A DNA stretch of 61,629 nucleotides from Thomasclavelia saccharogumia DSM 17460 (GTDB lineage Bacteria > Bacillota_I > Bacilli_A > Erysipelotrichales > Coprobacillaceae), in the NCBI RefSeq assembly GCF_000686665.1, contig NZ_JMLH01000011.1:1-61629 (forward strand), written 5' to 3'. The position numbers and the translations under genes were made by a program. The notes below the pieces were generated by a model, which had not been told where the DNA came from, did no database searches, and was given only the letters and a program-made list of their open reading frames with translations. Below are positions 52,435 to 61,412 of this stretch, in pieces. Position 1 is the first letter of the stretch; each line of letters starts with the position of its first letter.

Positions 52435-53292
52435 TTATCCGCCACAGACTCCTAATACAGTTAGAAGCACTGATGCAGCAAACATTACTAATAATACGGT
52501 AATTGGTTTATTTTTCTTACGTAAGTAGAAGAAAGAGGCCATTGTAATTCCTAGTGGTAATAAACCAGGCATAATTTGATCTAAGACATTTTGTAAATTA
52601 AACACTGTTCCCCCAAAGTCGGCAACGAATGTTGTTTTAAAACTTACATATTGGGCAGTCATTGCCCCAGTCATAATCAAACCTAAAACCGCAAAACCTT
52701 TAGTAAAAGCCTTGATTTGACCTGAAGCAAGAGCTTTTGAAATATACGTACTACCTAATTTTAAACCAAATGTAGCTCCAAAATATCTAATTAAAATATT
52801 AGGAATATTATAAACTAATGCAAATAAGATCGGCCCTAACCAAGATCCACTTTGAGAGAAACCTAAAGCAATCCCAGTTGCAATAATTCTTAAAGCCCCA
52901 GAATAAATAGAATCACCAATTCCTGCAAACGGTCCCATTAAGGCAACTTTAATTGCTTCAATTGAAGCATCATCAAAATCTTTACCAGCGTCTAAACAAG
53001 CTTTTCTTTCTTGCTCCATAGAAATAACTAATGAAAAGATAAATGGTGACATTCCTGGTGTTGTATTAAAGAAATCTTGATGACGTGACATTGCATCATA
53101 AAATTCATCCGTTTCCTTACCATAGATGTCCTCTAAATAAGGTATCATTGTCCAACCAAATGTTGTTCCTTGTTGTTTTGTATATGACGTACAGAACATT
53201 AACCACATTGATCTCCAAAATACTGATCTTACTAGTTTCTTTTGTTCTGACGTAAGTTTTGTCTTCATTGAAGGTGCTGCTGTATTAGTCAT
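52435..53292 (-). CDS. PTS mannose-family IID component
   Basis: About 285 residues. It has the IID landmarks VFWRSMWLMFCTSYTKQQGTT-like start, MGPFAGIGDSIYSGALRII near 135 and several membrane helices in the C-terminal half. IIC and IID together form the translocation channel of mannose/sorbose-type PTS. The ATG at 53292 overlaps the IIC stop and has GAGG nine bases upstream. Confidence 0.96.
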   Translation of the reverse strand: MTNTAAPSMKTKLTSEQKKLVRSVFWRSMWLMFCTSYTKQQGTTFGWTMIPYLEDIYGKETDEFYDAMSRHQDFFNTTPGMSPFIFSLVISMEQERKACLDAGKDFDDASIEAIKVALMGPFAGIGDSIYSGALRIIATGIALGFSQSGSWLGPILFALVYNIPNILIRYFGATFGLKLGSTYISKALASGQIKAFTKGFAVLGLIMTGAMTAQYVSFKTTFVADFGGTVFNLQNVLDQIMPGLLPLGITMASFFYLRKKNKPITVLLVMFAASVLLTVLGVCGG

Positions 53293-54148
53293 TGAAGAAG
53301 TCCTCGCTTTCATCAAGTGTTGTTGTCATTACTTGTCTTTTTTCATCATCTTTAATTTTTCTTAACTCATTGAAAATAATAATTGCGGCTACACACCCTC
53401 CAATAAATGAAATTTGTACTAAAGACAAGATTTTAGTAGAAGCACTAGTTAATTTGACTGCACCATCTACAAGAGAAGCCCCAGTAACATTATTATAGAA
53501 GAAGAAAGCACCAAGACCAAAACCTAAGAAATAATATGGACAGATTTCTTTATTCCATAATGATTTTAATAATAAAGCCATACCTAATGCAGGCAACATT
53601 GTTGAAGCAACAGTCATAGACTTTTGAACCCAGTCTGGAATGGCATTGACAAAGGCACTAACTGCATCTGTACCTACATAAATACAGACAAATCCTAAAA
53701 CAAAATAAGCTAAATGAAAACCAATAAATTGAAGGATCCATAATCTCTTAAACCCTTTAATATTATGTTTTTTAATTAAATCTTCAAATTTTGGAACTAA
53801 TGAAGTTACTACAACCTTCATTGATGAATATAATAAAGTTCCAAGAGCAGCAAGCGGTAATGCTAAAGTAACCGCAGTTGCTAAATCCTTATCTAACAAT
53901 AATGCAAAAGCTGCTCCAAAAATTGAACCTAAAGTAAAGTCACTTGGCATAACACCACCTAAGCTAACATTACCCAAAAATACTAACTCTAGCTCAGCAG
54001 CTAAAATAATTCCCTCAGTTGGATGTCCTAATAACGCTCCTAAAATTGCAACACAGAAGATTGGTCTTTGGAACATTGTATTTCCATACCAGTCAAAAAA
54101 CTTAGTTGCTGCTAAGACAACCCCAACAATCAATGCGTTTGTTAACAT
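53285..54148 (-). CDS. PTS mannose-family IIC component
   Basis: 287 residues with about eight hydrophobic segments and the family block GNVSLGGVMPSDFTLGSIFG near residue 60. Membrane channel subunit with IID. The basic, acidic C-terminus (KKDEKRQ..., ESEDFFND) is cytoplasmic. It starts 3 bases after the IIB stop. Confidence 0.96.
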   Translation of the reverse strand: MLTNALIVGVVLAATKFFDWYGNTMFQRPIFCVAILGALLGHPTEGIILAAELELVFLGNVSLGGVMPSDFTLGSIFGAAFALLLDKDLATAVTLALPLAALGTLLYSSMKVVVTSLVPKFEDLIKKHNIKGFKRLWILQFIGFHLAYFVLGFVCIYVGTDAVSAFVNAIPDWVQKSMTVASTMLPALGMALLLKSLWNKEICPYYFLGFGLGAFFFYNNVTGASLVDGAVKLTSASTKILSLVQISFIGGCVAAIIIFNELRKIKDDEKRQVMTTTLDESEDFFND

Positions 54149-54151
54149 ATT

Positions 54152-54643
54152 CTACTTTCCCCCTAATAATTTCATAAAATTCTGTTTTTCATCACTTGGT
54201 AAAGGTTGATGAATCATTTCAATTCCTAACCCTTCAAGTTCCTTAAACACTTCTTTGTCATGTTCAGTTACATATACAGATTCAGATATCTTTACTTTCT
54301 TTGATAAACCTCCACCAATGCGCCCATAATTAGCCACATTTAACACCGGCTTTTCACTTACACCTTTAACAACTGCCAATAAATCATCTGGATTATTAGA
54401 AATTACTAAAATTTTCATTGCCTCGCTACGAGGATCTGATAAAATCCCAATAGTTTTGTTGATTGGCAAAATTGCAGCTTTTACTCCAGCAGGCGCCGCC
54501 ATTTTTAAAGCGCTTACTTGAATTTCATTGCTAGCAATAGTATCACTAGCAACAATAATTCGATTAATACCTAATTCTTTAGACCACATCACGGCAACTT
54601 GACCATGAATTAATCGATCATCAATTCGCATCATTGAAATCAT
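54152..54643 (-). CDS. PTS mannose-family IIB component
   Basis: 163 residues. The phosphorylated His is H13 in RIDDRLIHGQV. It takes phosphate from IIA and passes it to the sugar during uptake. The N-terminal MRIDDRLIHGQVAVMW is typical of AgaV/SorB-like IIB proteins, which occur in glycosaminoglycan and uronate loci. AAAGGGGA precedes the ATG. Confidence 0.96.
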   Translation of the reverse strand: MISMMRIDDRLIHGQVAVMWSKELGINRIIVASDTIASNEIQVSALKMAAPAGVKAAILPINKTIGILSDPRSEAMKILVISNNPDDLLAVVKGVSEKPVLNVANYGRIGGGLSKKVKISESVYVTEHDKEVFKELEGLGIEMIHQPLPSDEKQNFMKLLGGK

Positions 54644-54676
54644 GATTTTATTTCCCCTTTCTGTCTGTTAAATTCA

Positions 54677-55105
54677 TTAAAAAAAATCATCTTCATTTGA
54701 TATGTTTTGCTTTTCTAGATATTTAGTAGATATATGAACAATACCTTCTTTACAAGCTTCTATCTTCGCTTGAATATCTTCATCACTCATTGGTGCTGGT
54801 GCAAATAATAATTCAATTACTAATCCCATATTTAACCCACTAACTAATTTGACATTCTCCTCTTGAATCAATGTCATGCAGCCATTACAAACACTCCCAC
54901 CTAATAAATCAGCAACTACAATAAATTGCGTATCAGGATTTTCTTTAGCCATCTTTGCCACCTGATCACTAACAATTGAATAATGCTCTCCCGGCATCAT
55001 TCCTAAACATGATAGTGCCTCATTTTCTCCAACGATCATTTGCACAGAATGCAACATTCCTGCTGATAGTTTTCCATGAGAGACTAAAATAATTTTCTTA
55101 TCCAC
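54677..55105 (-). CDS. PTS mannose-family IIA component
   Basis: 142 residues with the active-site H10 in VSHGKLSAGM and ADLLGGSVCN near 66. It is a separate IIA domain of the AgaF type, as in streptococcal hyaluronan/chondroitin loci. The start is a GTG at 55105 with GAGGA upstream. First gene of the operon driven from the promoter at 55168-55196. Confidence 0.95.
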   Translation of the reverse strand: MDKKIILVSHGKLSAGMLHSVQMIVGENEALSCLGMMPGEHYSIVSDQVAKMAKENPDTQFIVVADLLGGSVCNGCMTLIQEENVKLVSGLNMGLVIELLFAPAPMSDEDIQAKIEACKEGIVHISTKYLEKQNISNEDDFF

Positions 55106-55142
55106 TAAACTTCCTCGCTTTCTAATAAATTACCACTAATTC

Positions 55143-55196
55143 GGTAAACTGGTTTACTTACACTTTCATTTTATACCACTATGAAAGCGTTGTCAA
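55143..55196 (-). promoter_or_regulatory. PTS operon promoter with LacI operator and cre site
   Basis: On the minus strand TTGACA (55196-55191) and TAAAAT (55173-55168), 17 bases apart. TGAAAGCGTTGTCA (55182-55195) fits the cre consensus at every defined position and covers the -35 box. GTAAAC-TG-GTTTAC (55144-55157) lies just downstream of the -10 box. This is the same layout as the lyase promoter at 39132-39182. Confidence 0.88.
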
Positions 55197-55335
55197 CATT
55201 TTTTACGAGAATATTTTACGATAAAAAAGTACATATATAAGGATACAAGTAGCAAAAAAAATCATTTATTTTTTATTTTTTTGTCAAAATATTAATAAAA
55301 AAAATAAATTTTTTTCATTTTTTTGCATTTACCCA

Positions 55336-55364
55336 TTGACAAAACCGGTTTACTAAATTATGCT
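55336..55364 (+). promoter_or_regulatory. Promoter of the uronate operon with LacI operator in the spacer
   Basis: TTGACA (55336-55341) and TATGCT (55359-55364) with a 17-base spacer. The spacer contains AAAACCGGTTTACT (55341-55354), so repressor binding would exclude polymerase. Confidence 0.85.
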
Positions 55365-55396
55365 TTAGTTGTAACTAATAGTTACATCCTTTCAAA

Positions 55397-55462
55397 TATT
55401 CCAGTAAGTCCATGTAAAATTAATATTTCTGGTTTACTTCAATTCAATTTCTTACTGGAATA
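55397..55462 (+). promoter_or_regulatory. Long-range inverted repeat in the uronate operon leader
   Basis: TATTCCAGTAAG (55397-55408) and CTTACTGGAATA (55451-55462) are perfect 12-base complements around 42 bases, in the 5' leader between promoter and the first gene. The loop holds CTGGTTTACTT, identical to the right half of the operator at 55143-55158. Confidence 0.55.
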
Positions 55463-55492
55463 ATTATTTAGTTAAGAAATGGAGAAGATTAT

Positions 55493-56299
55493 ATGACTTT
55501 TAATATGAATAAATTTTCCTTAACAGGTAAAGTTGCTCTCATAACCGGTGCCTCTTATGGAATTGGTTTTGCAATTGCCAGCGGATATGCCAGCGCTGGG
55601 GCTACGATTGTTTTTAATGATATTAATCAAGATTTAGTAAATAAAGGTTTAACTGCTTATCAAGCAGCAGGAATAACAGCTCATGGATATGTCTGTGATG
55701 TCACTGATGAAAACGCTGTTAATGAAATGGTTAAAAAAATTGAACAAGAAGTTGGAGCAATTGATATTTTAGTAAATAATGCAGGAATTATTAAACGAAT
55801 TCCAATGTGTGAGATGAGCGCCAACGATTTTAGAAAAGTAATTGATGTAGACTTAAACGCTCCATTTATTGTTTCTAAAGCTGTTATCCCTTCAATGATC
55901 AAAAATGGTCATGGAAAAATCATTAATATTTGCTCAATGATGTCAGAATTAGGAAGAGAGACTGTAAGTGCTTATGCGGCAGCTAAAGGCGGCTTAAAAA
56001 TGTTAACACGTAATATTGCTTCAGAATATGGCGAATTTAATATTCAATGCAATGGAATTGGTCCAGGATATATTGCTACTCCACAAACCGCTCCACTTAG
56101 AGAATTACAAGCTGATGGCAGTCGTCATCCGTTTGATCAATTTATTATTTCTAAAACTCCAGCAGCACGTTGGGGAAAACCTGATGATTTGATAGGACCT
56201 GCGATTTTTTTAGCAAGTGATGCTAGTGATTTTGTAAATGGTCATATTTTATATGTTGATGGTGGCATCTTAGCCTATATTGGTAAACAACCACAATAA
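55493..56299 (+). CDS. dhuD: SDR-family uronate reductase (KduD/DhuD type, gluconate 5-dehydrogenase-like)
   Basis: 268 residues. The cofactor motif is TGASYGIG (18-25), NNAG is at 95-98 and the catalytic Y161-x3-K165 (SAYAAAKGG). In streptococcal glycosaminoglycan loci the equivalent enzyme reduces 3-deoxy-D-glycero-2,5-hexodiulosonate to 2-keto-3-deoxygluconate with NADH. First gene of the plus-strand operon; GGAG lies 8 bases before the ATG. E. coli-type KduD would give the same step. Confidence 0.88.
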   Translation: MTFNMNKFSLTGKVALITGASYGIGFAIASGYASAGATIVFNDINQDLVNKGLTAYQAAGITAHGYVCDVTDENAVNEMVKKIEQEVGAIDILVNNAGIIKRIPMCEMSANDFRKVIDVDLNAPFIVSKAVIPSMIKNGHGKIINICSMMSELGRETVSAYAAAKGGLKMLTRNIASEYGEFNIQCNGIGPGYIATPQTAPLRELQADGSRHPFDQFIISKTPAARWGKPDDLIGPAIFLASDASDFVNGHILYVDGGILAYIGKQPQ

Positions 56300-56315
56300 C
56301 GAAAAGGAGAATCGT

Positions 56316-56951
56316 ATGAAAATTGCTTTAATTAACGAAAACAGCCAAGCGGCTAAAAATGAAATTATTTATAAAACTTTAAAAGAAGTAGCTGATCAAA
56401 AAGGCTACGAGGTATATAACTATGGCATGTATGGTAAAGAAAACGAGAGCCAGTTAACATATGTTCAAAATGGTTTATTAGCAGCCATTTTGTTAAACTC
56501 AAAAGCTGCCGATTTTGTTATTACAGGATGTGGTACAGGTAGTGGGGCTATGCTAGCATTAAACAGTTTCCCAAATGTTACATGTGGATTAGCAGTAGAA
56601 CCAACAGATGCTTATTTATTTTCTCAAATTAACGGAGGTAATGCTCTATCAATTCCTTATGCTAAAGGATTTGGCTGGGGAGCTGAATTAAATTTAAAAT
56701 TAATTTTTGAAAGATTATTTGCAGAAACTGCTGGTGGCGGATATCCAAAAGAACGCGTAGTTCCAGAACAGCGAAACGCTCGTATTTTAAATAAAGTGAA
56801 ACAAATTACACATACTGATATGATGACAATTTTAAAACAAATCGATCAAGATTTCTTAAAAGAAACAATTGCTGGTGAAAAATTTCAAGAGTATTTCTTT
56901 GCAAACTGCCAAGTTGAAGAAATTGCTGATTATATTAAATCAGTTTTATAA
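56316..56951 (+). CDS. dhuI: RpiB/LacA/LacB-family uronate isomerase (DhuI type)
   Basis: 211 residues from the ATG at 56316 (AAAAGGAG upstream); a longer frame begins at 56280 inside the previous gene. The RpiB-family core GCGTGSGAMLALN has the active-site C72. A C-terminal extension beyond the 150 residues of ordinary RpiB matches the DhuI proteins of streptococci, which convert 4-deoxy-L-threo-5-hexosulose-uronate to 3-deoxy-D-glycero-2,5-hexodiulosonate, replacing KduI. No KduI gene is seen, so this assignment completes the pathway. Confidence 0.85.
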   Translation: MKIALINENSQAAKNEIIYKTLKEVADQKGYEVYNYGMYGKENESQLTYVQNGLLAAILLNSKAADFVITGCGTGSGAMLALNSFPNVTCGLAVEPTDAYLFSQINGGNALSIPYAKGFGWGAELNLKLIFERLFAETAGGGYPKERVVPEQRNARILNKVKQITHTDMMTILKQIDQDFLKETIAGEKFQEYFFANCQVEEIADYIKSVL

Positions 56952-57046
56952 TAGTGCTGTTACATGTATATTAGCTGTCCCATTACCTTTTATTTCCTCT
57001 CTCCTTATAAATATAATAATTGCTGATTATACATTGTAATATATTT

Positions 57047-57071
57047 TGCCATCATTTGATGGCATTTTTTT
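57047..57071 (+). terminator. Terminator-like hairpin just before kdgK
   Basis: TGCCATC/GATGGCA stem with a 4-base loop and seven T, ending only 16 bases before the kdgK start. It would limit read-through from dhuI or act as an attenuator. Confidence 0.75.
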
Positions 57072-57086
57072 GAAAGGAAAATAGAA

Positions 57087-58088
57087 ATGAAAAAAATATT
57101 ATTTTTTGGTGAACCATTGATTAGATTCACCCCTCTTAATAATGAGAAAATTAGCGATAATGCATTAACTTCTATGCATTACGGCGGTAGTGAAATTAAC
57201 ATTGCTAGAACATTATCTGGGCTAGGAATTGCCACTAAAGTATTTACAGGATTACCTGCTAATCCTGTTGGTAAAAGTTTTGTTAATTTCATGAATCAAA
57301 ATAAGATTGATACTAGCAGTATTTGTTTTAAAGGAGAACGCGTAGGCTTATATTATCTTGAAAATGGCTACGGCATTAGAGCAAGCGATGTTTATTATGA
57401 TCGTAAAAATACTAGTATCAATGATATTGATATCTTGAATATTAAAATGGATGCATTATTTCAGGGTATTACCCATTTTCATTTTAGCGGTATTACTGTT
57501 GCTATCTCACCAGAAGTAAGAACTACTCTTCATGTTCTTCTTCGAGAAGCTAAGGAACGAAACATTACTATTTCAATGGATTTAAATTTGCGAACTAAAA
57601 TGATTTCTATCGAAGACGCTAAAAAACAATTCAGTATTTTTGCTAAATATGCAGATTATTGTTTTGGAATTGAACCATTAATGATAAATAGCGATGATAT
57701 TAATATGTTTGATCGCAATACTGCTACAATTCAAATGATTCAAGAAAGAATGCAAGTATTAAAAGATGTTTTTAATTTTAAAGCCATTTTTCATACAATT
57801 AGAAATATTGATGAAAATCAGGTAAACAGCTATCAATGTTATTTACTTGCAGATCAGTTCTATACTTCAATTAATTTAAAAACATCATTATTAGAGCGCG
57901 TTGGCAGCGGTGATGCCTTTGTTGCTGGAGCGCTATATAAATTAATAAATGGAGCACCTTTACAAGAAGTAATTGATTTTGCAGTAGCTGCCGGAACTTT
58001 AAAATGCACAATCAAAGGTGACAGTATGTTTGAATCAGTTGATAAAATAAATAATTTATTAAAAATAAATCACGAAATATCAAGATAG
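57087..58088 (+). CDS. kdgK: 2-keto-3-deoxygluconate kinase (PfkB family)
   Basis: 333 residues. PfkB signatures are YGGSEINIARTLSGLG near 30-46 and the catalytic GSGDAFVAG at 273-281, with D276 as base. It phosphorylates KDG to KDPG with ATP. AAAGGA precedes the ATG. It is followed at 9 bases by the KDPG aldolase, with which it forms the last two steps of uronate breakdown. Confidence 0.93.
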   Translation: MKKILFFGEPLIRFTPLNNEKISDNALTSMHYGGSEINIARTLSGLGIATKVFTGLPANPVGKSFVNFMNQNKIDTSSICFKGERVGLYYLENGYGIRASDVYYDRKNTSINDIDILNIKMDALFQGITHFHFSGITVAISPEVRTTLHVLLREAKERNITISMDLNLRTKMISIEDAKKQFSIFAKYADYCFGIEPLMINSDDINMFDRNTATIQMIQERMQVLKDVFNFKAIFHTIRNIDENQVNSYQCYLLADQFYTSINLKTSLLERVGSGDAFVAGALYKLINGAPLQEVIDFAVAAGTLKCTIKGDSMFESVDKINNLLKINHEISR

Positions 58089-58097
58089 GAGAAAATT

Positions 58098-58736
58098 ATG
58101 ACTAAATCAAATATAATTATTGAATTAAAAAAACAAGGTGTGGTTGCAGTAATCAGAGGTACAAGTTATGAAGAAGGTTACCAAACAGCCATCGCTTGTA
58201 TTAAAGGAAATTTAAAAGCTATTGAGATTGCTTATACCAACAATAATGCTGATATGATTATTAAACAATTATCAAGTAATTATCAAAATGATAATACTGT
58301 TTTAATTGGTGCTGGAACTGTTTTAGATGCACCAACTGCAAAAAATGCTATTATGGCTGGGGCTAAATATATAGTATCACCAGCTTTTAATCAAGAAACC
58401 GCCATCATTTGTAACCGCTATGGTATTCCATATATTCCTGGCTGTATGACAATTAAAGAAATTATTACAGCCATGGGGGCTGGTTGTGAAATCATTAAGT
58501 TATTTCCAGGAAGTGCTTTTAGTCCTAATTATATCAATGCAATCAAAGGTCCTTTACCACATACTTCATTAATGGTTACTGGTGGAGTTAACTTAAATAA
58601 TGCAACTGAATGGTTTCATGCCGGAGTTGATGCAATTGGTATTGGTGGTGAGATAAACAAATTAGCCGCCAAAGGACAGTTTGATATGATTAAAGAAATT
58701 GCACAAAAATACGTAAACACAAAAGTTAAAAGATAA
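58098..58736 (+). CDS. kdgA: KDPG/KHG aldolase
   Basis: 212 residues. The Schiff-base lysine is K134 in EIIKLFPGS, the catalytic Glu is E43 in AIEIAYTN, and GAGTVLD is at 71-77. It splits KDPG into pyruvate and glyceraldehyde-3-phosphate. AGGAGA precedes the ATG. Last gene of the uronate operon. Confidence 0.95.
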   Translation: MTKSNIIIELKKQGVVAVIRGTSYEEGYQTAIACIKGNLKAIEIAYTNNNADMIIKQLSSNYQNDNTVLIGAGTVLDAPTAKNAIMAGAKYIVSPAFNQETAIICNRYGIPYIPGCMTIKEIITAMGAGCEIIKLFPGSAFSPNYINAIKGPLPHTSLMVTGGVNLNNATEWFHAGVDAIGIGGEINKLAAKGQFDMIKEIAQKYVNTKVKR

Positions 58737-59965
58737 TCTAATATTATTAAATCAATCTCATTTATAAAAATTTCAATTATTAAAAAAGTGTTTAGATAAA
58801 TAATATTTTAAAATTATTGATACAAAAAGCCATATACTATCGTTCTTTAAAATATTTTATATCAGTTTTTAGTAACGTTGCATTAGCATATTCAATGATT
58901 GTTTGATAATATATTAACTTCTGTCTTACATGGTTTAAAGTATAATTGCTATTACTGTTTTAGGATACGAAGTAAAACAAACGTTCTGTTAGTATTTTAC
59001 TAACATACAATAAATTATAAAATATCATACTAATAAACCTTAATTAAATAAAAATAATGAAACCATTACAATTATATACGTTTGTCCAAAATCGTATTCA
59101 ACAATCATTTTATCAAAGTTCCCATCAACAAAGATAGGAACTTTATTTTATAAATAAAACTGTATTTTCTTTCACAAATACTTGCATATTCAACTTATTT
59201 AACAACAGCATCTTTAAGCAGTCATCTTTTAAGAAAAACACAAGCTGTCAAAATACTAATGATAAGATTTATTTCAATTCGTTATAACACTTATTACATT
59301 AATCTCTTTAATTATAAAGATTTCCAAAAGAAAATAACCATCCAACGCTAATTGTAATGGTTATTTCTTTTAAATAACTTTCACTTAAGGACAACCGTTT
59401 ATCGATATTCCTTTTTTCATTTATAATATACTATAAAATATCAAAAACATTAATAATATTAACATTTCTTACTTTATCCGCTTATAGTTGATATCATTTT
59501 GCATTTTACTTGAGAATTATTTTCTACTTTATTGTTATTCAGCATAACTTAAAAGTTCTTATATTAATAAGTACTTAAAAATCTAGAATAATCTTGTATC
59601 TTCCTTAGTGTTTATTTTAATTAACGTTTTGCTAATTCCTAATTGTAATAAAATCAACACTTTTTGAGGTTTTGCATCTTACTTGCATATTTACCAAACC
59701 ACATACAACTGTTATATACAAGAAAAGATAATATAAGTATATTTCTATTAATAGGATAATTATTTTCTGTATTGCATATAACACAAGACACACCAACTAC
59801 TAATATAATTTTCATTGTTCCTAATGCTAATTCTTTCTATATTTTTCTAATCTATCTTCTTTTGAACTAATTTTAAATTACTCTGAAAAACTGACTTGCA
59901 AAACTTTTAATTCTCTTTTCATATCACCTATCATTATTTTCCAAATCTTTTGAGTTTTGTTGTAA
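58737..59965. other. Gene-free degraded region with hairpins
   Basis: No open frame looks like a gene. Two terminator-like hairpins stand out: 59115-59144 (AAAGTTCC/GGAACTTT, then ATTTTAT) and about 59326-59373 (ATAACCAT/ATGGTTAT arms extended by A/T runs). An ACGTTTGT/ACAAACGT pair at about 58978 and 59077 hints at a vanished insertion sequence, but is too imperfect to call. Confidence 0.55.
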
Positions 59966-60770
59966 CTAAAAAATTGTTCTTTGAGTTTCTATCTCATTTC
60001 TTAATTCTTCTGTTGGTAAATATAATTTATATTTACTTGCAAACAATTGTTCATTTCCCTTAAGAATTGAATATCGTACTATATCTTCATCTGTATCTGC
60101 ACAAAGAATAATTCCAATGATTAGATTATCTCCTTCTGTTCGTTTTAATTTATCACAAATTTTAACATATAAATCCATTTGTCCTACATCTTGATGACTT
60201 ATTTTTTCTGTTTTAAGATCAATTAAAACAAAGCTTTTTAAATAATAATTATAGAATACAAAATCAATATAGTAATCTTGTTTTTCAGCATGAATGTGCT
60301 GTTATCTTGAAACAAAAACATAAACTTTCCTTATTCACATTAGAAATTTTATAAACGAGTTATAATACTTATTTTTAATTTAGTTAATTTGTTCATTTCA
60401 TTAATAACAGGTTGTTTAATTTGTGATTTTAACAAATGATAATAATATTGAGAGATATTTCGTTGTAATGTTCTAACACTCCAAGTTTAACCTTTTACCC
60501 CTTTCTCATACCATTCTCTAGCAATACTATCTTTTACTTACGTTAAAATTTAATGGCAAGACCAAAACAAAAAAGCTATTGAGGATTTTCCAAACATTGT
60601 CTGGAAAATATTTAAATATGTTGTATAAAACTATATAGATGTAACTTTATAATTTTTTCTCAATCGATGAGTTACATATTCAGATAGCCTTTTAAATATT
60701 GCTTTACTATATTTATCCCTATCTTTTATATTTTGTTCTTTTTCAAAAATCATTTTTTCTATTTCAAAAC
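59966..60770 (-). pseudogene. YhcG/DUF1016 PDDEXK-nuclease-domain protein, decayed
   Basis: Reading the minus strand from about 60770 down, consecutive fragments follow the order of the YhcG family. These are KAIFKRLSEYVTHRL, YLNIFQTMF, VKDSIAREWYEKGVK, WSVRTLQRNIS, then FVSR-stop-QHIHAEKQDYYIDFVFYN, VLIDLKTEKISHQDVGQM, and an intact last part (59966-60178) ending YKLYLPTEELRNEI. Stops interrupt it at several places (for example the TAA at 60302-60304), with frame changes. The PDDEXK core (YYIDFVFYN...VLIDLKTEK) is still readable. It once encoded a putative nuclease often carried by mobile DNA; now inactive. Confidence 0.85.
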
Positions 60771-61339
60771 ATATATACTATTTATAGATTGACAGTAGCA
60801 TTTACATTATTTCTTGCATTTTTCTAATGAATCCCTTTAGTTAAATTTATTCTATAGCCAGCAATAATAATGTCTAAATTATAATAATTAGTAGAGTTGC
60901 ATTTTTTACAACTGAACTAATTTCATCTAATTCCCTTCTTTAAAAATATTAGATATATGTATAGAAATAGTTAATTTATTTTTATCAAACAATTCACTCA
61001 TTATTTTGAATCATATCAACCATAATATCACTTTCCCATTTAAAATTTTATTAATTAGTCTATTATAACACTAATTTTTCTTTATTTCATTAAAAAGCAC
61101 AAAAAATCCAAGATAATCTTGAATTTTTTTATAGTAATTTTGTCACATTGCCAAAACAACTTAATTCCACTTATTACATAAAATATTTAAATTATAGAAA
61201 TCATTAATACACAAATTGTGCTTAATAGCGTCCCCAACAAATAGTACTCTGCAAACTCTTTATTTTCTGATATTTTATTGTACTAAAACGCTACGCGTTA
61301 GCTCAATTCTTTCTTTATGTTTTCTATATTTTTTTGTTT
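60771..61339. other. Gene-free AT-rich stretch before the integrase
   Basis: Probably more decayed DNA. A hairpin at about 61099-61130 (AATCCAAGAT/ATCTTGAATT-like arms with T-run) is the only clear structure. A GC-richer patch near 61285-61305 contains ACGCTACGCGTTAGC, a partial palindrome that may be near the end of a mobile element. Confidence 0.4.
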
Positions 61340-61367
61340 GCCATCTTTCTTATGATGGCTTTTTTTA
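61340..61367 (+). terminator. Intrinsic terminator upstream of the integrase gene
   Basis: GCCATC/GATGGC stem with an 8-base loop followed by eight T. Confidence 0.75.
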
Positions 61368-61412
61368 TTTATAATTTAGTTGTCATTTTATAACAGAAAG
61401 GACTGATTAATT

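Noticed and set aside
58957-59110. Possible insertion-sequence ends with ACAAACGT/ACGTTTGT
   Set aside because: Only eight bases match cleanly, no transposase frame lies between, and no target duplication was found.
59966-60178. Stand-alone 70-residue gene
   Set aside because: It is the intact C-terminal end of a larger interrupted YhcG/DUF1016 gene, so it is listed as part of that pseudogene.
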